Positions 8,129 to 14,158 of a stretch of 29,164 bases of DNA are shown here, one piece after another. The translations under genes were made by a program, and so were the position numbers. Under the pieces are notes generated by a model that saw nothing but the letters and a program-made list of their open reading frames with translations, ran no database searches and was not told the origin of the DNA. The stretch covers positions 1 through 29,164 of the forward strand of contig CAYSPJ010000063.1 of NCBI GenBank assembly GCA_964432875.1, read 5' to 3'. The DNA comes from JACJYE01 sp964432875 (GTDB lineage: Bacteria > Bacteroidota > Bacteroidia > Chitinophagales > Saprospiraceae). The first letter of the stretch is position 1. Each line of letters begins with the position of its first letter.

Positions 8129-8679
8129 TGAAAAATTGTTTGTTTACCCTCTTCATCTTGGCCAGCCTTTCCTTTTCCTGTCAGACGCCTCCAGGGCAAA
8201 GCACCGCCACGGGTGATCCCCGCTTCCAGACCACCGCCCCCTCACTGCTTTTTTTCAAAAACATGCGCAGCGTCTACTACGAAACACAAGAACAGCCCCA
8301 AACCCGCATCGAGCTCTATCGCTTGCGCCGCTTTGCTACCAGTAGCTCCCAACGGCCAATACTCATCCCTATCATCGCCAATAATTGGCTGGCGGATGAA
8401 GCCTACCTCTTTATCCAACCCAATGCCTTTGAGCAAGGCTTTGCCGAACCTTATACCGTCTTTTGGGAAAATGATGGCACGGCTGGCTCCCGCACCCTAC
8501 ATCCTATGGATGTAAACCAGCAGTATGAATTTGCCTTGGAGGTGTACGAACGCCTGGCAAAAGGCTACGCTCTCCAAGCTCTTTGTGCCGATTCTACCCT
8601 AGCCCCTATTTTTGACCAGCAGGAAGACCGCCTCAATTTCATGGCTGTTGTGAAGGATTATTTGCGGCTGACAGAGTGA
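8128..8679 (+). CDS. Hypothetical lipoprotein
   Basis: 183 residues from ATG at 8128; an upstream in-frame ATG at 7984 would run through the acylase coding region and is rejected because the downstream ATG begins a clean lipoprotein signal (MKNCLFTLFILASLSFSC, Cys18). The mature part starts with a Pro/Thr/Ser-rich linker and contains FFKNMRSVYYETQEQ, RIELYRLRRFATSSSQRPIL, and a C-terminal helical half (YEFALEVYERLAKGYALQAL). No family recognised; anchoring in the outer or inner membrane as a lipoprotein is inferred. Shares a 61-bp divergent promoter region with the acylase gene; a weak -7-like TATGCTTG lies at 8085-8092. Confidence 0.7.
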   Translation: MKNCLFTLFILASLSFSCQTPPGQSTATGDPRFQTTAPSLLFFKNMRSVYYETQEQPQTRIELYRLRRFATSSSQRPILIPIIANNWLADEAYLFIQPNAFEQGFAEPYTVFWENDGTAGSRTLHPMDVNQQYEFALEVYERLAKGYALQALCADSTLAPIFDQQEDRLNFMAVVKDYLRLTE

Positions 8680-8888
8680 CCTCTGAAAGTGGCTACCGTT
8701 TTACGGTACAAGCGCGCCGTCCTAGCCCTGATAATCATCCATTAAAATCCACAAAATGCTCAATTCGTGACAACCTAATACACTTTTTTTATCCGTAAAA
8801 ACGTCACAATATAAATCATCTATCCAATTTAATCATTTCAAAAATCCTTATTTTATAAAAAACCAACGAAAATACAAACAAAAAAAAC

Positions 8889-8905
8889 TGACATTATCTA
8901 TGTCA
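8889..8905. promoter_or_regulatory. Operator-like palindrome
   Basis: TGACAT-TATCT-ATGTCA: perfect 6-bp arms around a 5-nt spacer. The centre (8897) lies about 64 bp upstream of the predicted start of the candidate small RNA, a distance typical of upstream activator sites. The regulator is unknown; a Crp/Fnr-type site is one possibility, but the half site is not a textbook match. Confidence 0.3.
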
Positions 8906-8959
8906 CAAAAAAAATATTTGCAACCTGGCTTTTATTACAAAAAGGCCTATATTTGTTCT

Positions 8960-9039
8960 GCAAATCTTCAAAAAGTAGTTTTTGTGTTTATTTGTTTGGG
9001 TTAGAGACCCTTGCTTTCTCAGGGCAAGGGTTTTTTTTT
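8960..9039 (+). ncRNA. Candidate small RNA (about 80 nt)
   Basis: A TATATTTG -7 element (8948-8955) is followed about 50 nt later by a strong intrinsic terminator (9007-9039), with no ATG-initiated frame between. The predicted transcript has a small AAAAA/TTTTT stem near 8971-8984, a U/G-rich single-stranded middle and the terminator hairpin, an arrangement seen in regulatory RNAs. Weak point: the only TTTG upstream (8917-8920) is 27 nt from the -7 box, longer than the usual 19-23. The alternative is that the terminator simply ends a long 3' tail of the lipoprotein transcript. Confidence 0.3.
9007..9039 (+). terminator. Intrinsic terminator
   Basis: ACCCTTGC (9007-9014) and GCAAGGGT (9024-9031) form a perfect 8-bp stem with a 9-nt loop, followed by nine T (9031-9039). 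Directed along the plus strand; it ends either the candidate small RNA or transcripts from the lipoprotein gene. Confidence 0.75.
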
Positions 9040-9085
9040 GACATGGGCCAAGCAGTTTGCCCCATTTGAGACAAGCTTGTCGGGC

Positions 9086-9127
9086 AAAAAAAAGCCTTTG
9101 GCTGCAGCAAACTACAGCCAAAGGCTT
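9086..9127 (-). terminator. Intrinsic terminator of the DUF1573 gene
   Basis: AAGCCTTTGGCTG (9092-9104) and CAGCCAAAGGCTT (9115-9127) form a perfect 13-bp stem with a 10-nt loop. On the minus strand it is followed by eight T (9093-9086). It lies 37 bp beyond the stop codon of the DUF1573 gene. Confidence 0.85.
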
Positions 9128-9164
9128 AAATCCCTTCTCACCGCTAGATAAGCAGCTGAAAGAA

Positions 9165-9638
9165 TTAGTTTTGATTAAAGAGACTGCCCTGGTTCAGCGG
9201 CAGGCCAGCAGGTTCTTCTGGCTTCTTGATAACTTCGCCGGCAATCGTGAGCATAACTTGCTCGGTGCCTACGTTGGTGGTCAGCGTGATGTTTTTCCTG
9301 AATTTGCCCAAGCGGTTGGTATCGTAGTTTACCTTGATTTCGCCGGAAGCGCCTGGAGCGATGGCCTCTTTGGGCCAGCTAGGCACGGTACAGCCGCAGC
9401 TCCCCTTAGCGTTGGAGATGATCAGGGGCGCATTGCCAGTGTTGGTGAACTTGAACACGCGGGTGCGTTCAGAATTTTGTTCGACAACCCCATAGTCAAT
9501 CGTTTCGCTTTCGAAAGAGATCGCCGGGCCGTCTTGCTGTGGGCTGCTTGCAGCCTGAGCTGGTGCTATTGCATTCTGGCTGAATCCAACAGTGAGCACG
9601 AAAGCTAGCATTGCCAATAGAGAAAGTACTTTTTTCAT
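9165..9638 (-). CDS. Exported DUF1573 protein
   Basis: 157 residues from ATG at 9638; an in-frame ATG at 9695 would put 19 extra residues before the signal peptide and would lie upstream of the predicted promoter, so it is rejected. Signal peptide MKKVLSLLAMLAFVLTVGFS. The mature part is one immunoglobulin-like DUF1573 domain (about 35-140): ISFESETIDYGVVEQNSE, FKFTNTGNAPLIISNAKGSC and the family's hallmark GSCGCTVPSWPKEAIAPG, then GKFRKNITLTTNVGTEQVML. Function unknown; such proteins are exported or surface-associated beta-sandwiches common in Bacteroidota. Monocistronic: it has its own promoter-like element (9672-9679) and its own strong terminator. Confidence 0.9.
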   Translation of the reverse strand: MKKVLSLLAMLAFVLTVGFSQNAIAPAQAASSPQQDGPAISFESETIDYGVVEQNSERTRVFKFTNTGNAPLIISNAKGSCGCTVPSWPKEAIAPGASGEIKVNYDTNRLGKFRKNITLTTNVGTEQVMLTIAGEVIKKPEEPAGLPLNQGSLFNQN

Positions 9639-10006
9639 CACAAGTGTTTTTTTGTTTTTAACAACTGTCTGCAAAAATACGTTTATAGAACGCAATATAA
9701 AAGTATAATTTATTTTTACCGGGTTAAAGTATCGTTAAACCTCCAGCTTGAATCCAAAAACCGGTGGATTGAACAACAAAGCTCCAAAATTGTCCATTAA
9801 CACAAACTGATTATACCGAATTTTTTCTATTTTAGCGGCTGAAAAGCCAATTGCCCTGAAATTTTATTCCGCAAAAGAGCGGATAGCCGTTCGACTAACC
9901 AAACAAATAAGGGTTGCAAGAGTGCCCCTTAAAAAAAGCCCTTGCGCGGGTAGTTTAAGCCCACTGCCCACGCTAGCATTAACAACCAAATATAACCGGT
10001 AAGATT
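9639..10006. other. Divergent intergenic region between DUF1573 and E1 genes
   Basis: No gene found. The DUF1573 side holds TATTTTTG (minus, 9679-9672), an exact TAnnTTTG match with CTTT 20 nt upstream. On the E1 side the best -7 candidate is TATTTTAG (9829-9836; 7 of 8), which would give a leader of about 165 nt containing short competing hairpins near 9909-9945. Confidence 0.6.
9672..9679 (-). promoter_or_regulatory. -7 element for the DUF1573 gene
   Basis: TATTTTTG on the minus strand matches TAnnTTTG, with a CTTT (3 of 4) at -33 spacing of 20 nt. Predicted start near 9665, leader about 27 nt. Confidence 0.5.
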
Positions 10007-12409
10007 ATGATCGACAACTTGACTTTAAAGGGAGCCGTGGATTCCGATAGCAAACTTTCCAAGGAAGACGTATTGAAGGATTTTCAAACCTGTTGTATCA
10101 GCAGAGAGACGAGCTTGCTGGGCAGGAAAGAAGTACTTACCGGAAAAGCCAAATTCGGCATCTTGGGCGACGGCAAAGAGGTGCCCCAGGTCGCAATGGC
10201 GCGAGCCTTCCGCCCGGGGGATTGGCGCAGCGGCTACTACCGCGACCAGACCCTGATGTTTGCCCTGGGCTTGAGCACGGTTGAAGATTTCTTCGCCCAG
10301 CTCTATGCCGATGCCGATAACGACCCTTTTTCGGGAGGGCGTCAGATGAATGCCCACTTTGCTACGCCTGCCCTGGACGAGCAAGGCGAATGGGCCAGCC
10401 AACTCGAAGGCTTCAACATCAGCTCTGATATTTCCAGCACCGCCGGGCAAATGTCTCGCGGCTTGGGCCTGGCCCTGGCATCTAAAAAATACCGCCACAA
10501 CAAACAACTGGCGGAAGGCACGCCTTTCTCCAATAAAGGCAATGAGGTTTGCTTCTGCACCATTGGTGACGCCTCAACTTCCGAAGGCATTTTCTGGGAG
10601 ACCGTCAATGCTGCAGGCGTGCTGCAGGTACCGCTGGCGATCTCGGTCTGGGATGATGGTTACGGCATTTCTGTCCCTATCGAATACCAAACGACCAAAG
10701 GCAGCATCTCGGAAGCCCTTAGCGGCTTCCAGGCCAATGAGGACGGCAGCGGCCTCGATATTTATACGGCCAAAGCCTGGGACTACCCGGGCCTGATCGC
10801 ACTCTACGCCAAGGCGATCGCCAAAGTGCGCGAAACCCAGATCCCCGCCCTGTTGCACATCCAGGAGGTCACCCAGCCGCAGGGGCACTCCACTTCTGGT
10901 TCGCATGAGCGCTACAAGAGTAAAGAGCGCCTGGAGTGGGAGCACGAGATGGACTGCATCCTGCACATGGAACAGTGGATCATCCAAGAAGGCATTGCCA
11001 GCCCAGAGGAAACCGCCCAAATCCGGGAGGAAGCCAAACGCTACGTCAAAGAATGCCGCGACCGCGCCTGGAAAGCTTTTAATGAACCGCCACGCCAATA
11101 TGCTAAAGCCTTGCAAAGCGTTTATGCCCAAATCCCCAGTGACAAGGCGATAGATGAAATCAAACGGGAATTCAAAAGCCTGGCCCAACCGCTCCTGAGC
11201 GAACTGATGCAAAATGCGCGACGGATGCGCTACCTGCTTATGGGCAAAGGGGTGCCAGCAGAGCTGGAGCTGAGCAATTGGATAACCGAGGTACAGGCAT
11301 TGGCTAATCGCCGCTACCATACCCATCTCTATAGCAGTTCCAGGCATTCGGCACTGAAGGTGCCGCCGATCGCGCCAGAATTTGCCGACGATGCACTATT
11401 AAAGAATGGCTATGAAATCCTCAATGCCTTTTTTGACCAGGCTTTTGAGCGCTATCCCAACCTCTACGCCTTCGGCGAAGACGTCGGCCACATCGGCGAT
11501 GTCAACCAAGGCTTTGCCGGATTGCAAAAAAAATATGGTGAACATCACATTTTTGACGCTGGCATCCGTGAAGCCACCATTATGGGCCAAGCCATCGGCA
11601 TGGCCATGCGCGGCTTGCGCCCTATTGCTGAAATTCAATATTTGGACTATCTGATCTATGGCCTACAACCATTGACCGACGACTTGGCCACCCTGCGTTA
11701 CCGCAGCAATGGCAAGCAAAAAGCGCCCGCTATCATCCGCACGCGTGGCCATCGCCTGGAAGGTATCTGGCATGCGGGCTCTCCTTTAGGCATGATTATC
11801 AACTCCCTTCGGGGCATGTATGTGCTCGTTCCGCGCGACATGGTGCGCGCCGTTGGCATGTACAATACCATGCTGCAGTCTGACGACCCCGCCCTCATCA
11901 TTGAATGCCTCAACGGTTACCGGCTCAAAGAGCGCTTACCGGAAAACATAGGGGAATACACCATCCCTCTGGGCGTACCCGAAGTACTCCGCCCGGGTAA
12001 TGACCTGACCCTGGTCACCTATGGCTCCTGCGTGCGTGTAGCACAAGCCGGCGCAGACCTGCTCGAAAAGCGGGGCATCTCCATTGAGCTGATCGACGTC
12101 CAGACCCTGCTGCCTTTTGATTTGGAAGGCTGCATCCTGGAATCTATCCAGAAGACCAACCGTATCTTGTTCATGGACGAAGACGTACCCGGGGGCGCTA
12201 CGGCCTTCATGATGCAAGAGGTACTGGAAAAGCAAGGGGGCTATCGCTTCCTGGATTCTGCTCCGGCTACTTTGACTGCTCATGCCCACCGCCCTCCCTA
12301 CGGCTCCGATGGCGACTACTTCAGCAAGCCCAGCCCGGAGGATGTCTTTGAGGCAGTTTACAAGATCATGCGCGAGGCAGAGCCAGGGCGCTTCCCGGCA
12401 GCACTTTAA
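10007..12409 (+). CDS. 2-oxoacid dehydrogenase E1, alpha and beta subunits fused
   Basis: 800 residues. The first half (about 30-420) is an E1-alpha-like thiamine diphosphate domain: GDASTSEGIFWETVNAAG at 187-204 and VWDDGYGISVP around 214-224 form the diphosphate/Mg-binding motif, in the GDA...DDGYG version rather than GDG...NN. The second half (about 450-800) is E1-beta: ALLKNGYEILNAFFDQAF, the FGEDVGHIGDVNQGFAGL block whose Glu activates the cofactor, then the transketolase C-terminal fold (VTYGSCVRVAQAGADLLEKR). The alpha-beta fusion is a known Bacteroidota arrangement, usually annotated as branched-chain or pyruvate dehydrogenase E1; the substrate cannot be fixed from sequence alone. E2 and E3 are not in the window, so they must be encoded elsewhere. 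The start follows GTAAGATT without a Shine-Dalgarno. Confidence 0.92.
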   Translation: MIDNLTLKGAVDSDSKLSKEDVLKDFQTCCISRETSLLGRKEVLTGKAKFGILGDGKEVPQVAMARAFRPGDWRSGYYRDQTLMFALGLSTVEDFFAQLYADADNDPFSGGRQMNAHFATPALDEQGEWASQLEGFNISSDISSTAGQMSRGLGLALASKKYRHNKQLAEGTPFSNKGNEVCFCTIGDASTSEGIFWETVNAAGVLQVPLAISVWDDGYGISVPIEYQTTKGSISEALSGFQANEDGSGLDIYTAKAWDYPGLIALYAKAIAKVRETQIPALLHIQEVTQPQGHSTSGSHERYKSKERLEWEHEMDCILHMEQWIIQEGIASPEETAQIREEAKRYVKECRDRAWKAFNEPPRQYAKALQSVYAQIPSDKAIDEIKREFKSLAQPLLSELMQNARRMRYLLMGKGVPAELELSNWITEVQALANRRYHTHLYSSSRHSALKVPPIAPEFADDALLKNGYEILNAFFDQAFERYPNLYAFGEDVGHIGDVNQGFAGLQKKYGEHHIFDAGIREATIMGQAIGMAMRGLRPIAEIQYLDYLIYGLQPLTDDLATLRYRSNGKQKAPAIIRTRGHRLEGIWHAGSPLGMIINSLRGMYVLVPRDMVRAVGMYNTMLQSDDPALIIECLNGYRLKERLPENIGEYTIPLGVPEVLRPGNDLTLVTYGSCVRVAQAGADLLEKRGISIELIDVQTLLPFDLEGCILESIQKTNRILFMDEDVPGGATAFMMQEVLEKQGGYRFLDSAPATLTAHAHRPPYGSDGDYFSKPSPEDVFEAVYKIMREAEPGRFPAAL

Positions 12410-12460
12410 ATGGTGGCACTAAAAAGCGAAGAACAGATGCCATAAGGCAAACCAATAGCT

Positions 12461-12559
12461 GTGTATAACCACCAGCTGATAGCTACTGCTGCCTCAAGCA
12501 TTGGTATGGGCCTGGCCTACTCATTCCTCCGTAAAAAACAAATTTCACAGACCTTGTAA
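12461..12559 (+). CDS. Possible 32-residue membrane micropeptide
   Basis: A GTG-started frame of 32 residues between two annotated genes. It contains a hydrophobic stretch (QLIATAASSIGMGLAYSFL) followed at once by RKK, as in a single-pass membrane peptide obeying the positive-inside rule. No promoter, ribosome-binding signal or ATG at the start supports it, and a frame this short can arise by chance. Recorded as a weak candidate only. Confidence 0.15.
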   Translation: MYNHQLIATAASSIGMGLAYSFLRKKQISQTL

Positions 12560-12628
12560 CCACTCCAGCACTAGCACTCGTCGTAGAGAGCAGATAAGCA
12601 ATTGAAAAGCCAAATAAAATCCATTACC

Positions 12629-12982
12629 ATGGCAGCACTTGAAGTATTTATCCCGATTTTAGCCGTAGGCGGTTTTTGGGCCTGCATGATCCTACTGGTG
12701 TACCTGTTCTTCTCCTCACGCCACCGCGAACGCATGGCGCTGATGGATCGAGGCCTGGATGCAAGCGTTTTCTCTGGTGAGCCAAAGCTGGAAAACGCCC
12801 TGAAACTAGGCGCGGTTGCCTTTATGACTGGCATAGGCGTCTTTGTAGGATACCTCCTTAGCCTACTGGGGTTACCAGAAGTAGTCGCTTATTTCACCGC
12901 CGTCCTGCTCTTCGCTGGCACTGGCCTGATCAGCTATTACTTTGTGGCTAAAGGACAGGAAAACCACAACCGAGAGCTCTGA
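12629..12982 (+). CDS. Small membrane protein, DUF6249-like
   Basis: 117 residues from ATG at 12629. One N-terminal membrane helix (about 5-27, PILAVGGFWACMILLVYLFF), a short charged linker (SSRHRERMALMDRGLDASVF), then two further helices (about 52-75 and 79-103) and a polar tail. The helix, RxRMALMDRGxD linker and helix-pair layout fits the DUF6249 family of Bacteroidota, by recollection; members are uncharacterised and often lie near sigma-factor/anti-sigma genes, which is not seen here. An upstream TTG at 12602 is possible but not needed. Convergent with the PorP/SprF gene, 15 bp apart. Confidence 0.65.
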   Translation: MAALEVFIPILAVGGFWACMILLVYLFFSSRHRERMALMDRGLDASVFSGEPKLENALKLGAVAFMTGIGVFVGYLLSLLGLPEVVAYFTAVLLFAGTGLISYYFVAKGQENHNREL

Positions 12983-12997
12983 GCTTGAGGTAGTCCC

Positions 12998-14062
12998 TTA
13001 GAATTTAGGGCAACTGACATTCGTCCGCCATTTTGCAGGTTGCGTGTACATGAGCGACAGCTCAAAAGCACCCCGGGAATTATTAGCGGCCGACAGCACC
13101 GAAGTCGTGACATCATAGCTCAGCCCGATATTCAGGCGCTCCATTTCAAGTATGGCGCTGAAGATGACGGCATCCATGCCAATGCCCTGGTCGAGCTGGT
13201 TGGACAAATGGACCCAACCGCCCGCACGTATAGCCACCTCTTTCCAGTCGCGGTTATTATAACGGATATTGGCGCCGGCGGTAGTGCTCAGGTGCGTATG
13301 TTGCCCCATCACCATTACGGCGGGCAAAAGGCTCAACTCTGGGGTAAAAGGCAGTTCTCCTCCAGCTTGGGCCGTCCAGCGGGTATGCAGGGGTTCATTA
13401 CCATCTTCTAGTAAAGAAATGTTGGGCTTATTGAGGTGGTGGAGCGCGCCGCCAAGGTAAAAACTGGCATTTTTATCCATCACCACATACCAGAGCAAGC
13501 CGGCATTAAAGTCCAGGAAGAGGTCGGTCGAGCGTTTGTCAAAAGACTCGCCGGGGTCGAGGGTATTGTCCACAAAACCACCCTCTTCAACAAACTGTTG
13601 GCTGAACCATAGGCGCTGCCAGTTCAGGCCGTGCTGCCCGAGGCCCAATTGGGCACCAGCGATGAGGTATTGATCATAGGTAGCGTAGCGGCTACCTCCC
13701 AATTGTTTCATGTAAGAACCGCCCATATTGGCCTTTACCCGCTGAAACTGGGCGATGCCAGCTTCGTCGTGCATCACGCTGAACCCGAAGCCAGCATAAT
13801 CATCTTTCTGCACCCGGCTGCGGATATCAAAACTAGCCGCCATGGTGCGGAAGGGATGGTTGGCCAAGATGCTGGAATACAGCTCCCGATAATTGGCAAC
13901 CAAGCGATAGCGGCCGTCAAAGACGCCGATCATGGCCGGATTGACTTCCAGGGGAGCCGCGTAAAACTGCGACAGGCGCGGATCCTGGGCCTGAGCATCT
14001 TGAGGCGCAGCTACACCAAACAACATGCAAATGAGTACTGAAAGCGTAAAGTTGAAGCGCAT
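12998..14062 (-). CDS. PorP/SprF-family type IX secretion-associated outer-membrane protein
   Basis: 354 residues. Signal peptide (LSVLICMLFGVAAPQDAQA), then the family hallmark QDPRLSQFYAAPLEVNPAMI and repeated beta strands such as GFGFSVMHDEAGIAQFQRVK, NAGLLWYVVMDKNASFYLGG and LNIGLSYDVTTSVL, closing with NVSCPKF, a C-terminus often seen in this family. In Flavobacterium johnsoniae SprF is needed for SprB to reach the surface, and PorP is required for T9SS function in Porphyromonas; SprF-like genes typically sit right after a type B-CTD protein gene. Exactly this is seen: the gene starts 96 bp after the 1830-residue SprB-repeat protein's stop on the same strand. The likely role is attachment or surface display of that partner. 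A hairpin lies in the intergenic spacer. Confidence 0.93.
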   Translation of the reverse strand: MRFNFTLSVLICMLFGVAAPQDAQAQDPRLSQFYAAPLEVNPAMIGVFDGRYRLVANYRELYSSILANHPFRTMAASFDIRSRVQKDDYAGFGFSVMHDEAGIAQFQRVKANMGGSYMKQLGGSRYATYDQYLIAGAQLGLGQHGLNWQRLWFSQQFVEEGGFVDNTLDPGESFDKRSTDLFLDFNAGLLWYVVMDKNASFYLGGALHHLNKPNISLLEDGNEPLHTRWTAQAGGELPFTPELSLLPAVMVMGQHTHLSTTAGANIRYNNRDWKEVAIRAGGWVHLSNQLDQGIGMDAVIFSAILEMERLNIGLSYDVTTSVLSAANNSRGAFELSLMYTQPAKWRTNVSCPKF

Positions 14063-14089
14063 AACTCGATTTTTTTGAAGTTGAAAAAG

Positions 14090-14127
14090 AGCGCGCCAGC
14101 TCCGGCCCAGGCAGGGGCGGGCGCGCT
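14090..14127 (-). terminator. Hairpin between the SprB-like and SprF-like genes (leaky terminator or processing site)
   Basis: AGCGCGCC (14090-14097) and GGCGCGCT (14120-14127) form a perfect, all-GC-rich 8-bp stem with a 22-nt loop, followed on the minus strand by CTTTTTC. The T-tract is short and interrupted, so partial termination or protection of the upstream mRNA is more likely than a full stop. Confidence 0.45.
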
Positions 14128-14158
14128 GATGGTGGTTTGTTTTATTAAAAACTAGACA

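Larger units (their letters stand above)
8680..9164. other. Intergenic stretch, AT-rich, with candidate small RNA and two terminators
   Basis: No protein gene found. The part from about 8750 to 8960 is distinctly AT-rich compared with its surroundings. It holds a 6-bp inverted repeat at 8694-8708 (TACCGT/ACGGTA), a 17-bp palindrome at 8889-8905, a TATATTTG -7 element at 8948-8955, a plus-strand terminator at 9007-9039 and the minus-strand terminator of the DUF1573 gene at 9086-9127. These are listed separately. Confidence 0.8.

Noticed and set aside
8764..8810. GTGAC/GTCAC inverted pair in the AT-rich intergenic region
   Set aside because: Five-base arms 31 bp apart in AT-rich DNA are too weak to call an operator.
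10574..11347. 257-residue minus-strand open frame within the E1 gene
   Set aside because: Antisense shadow in GC-rich coding sequence; the plus strand carries the conserved E1 motifs.
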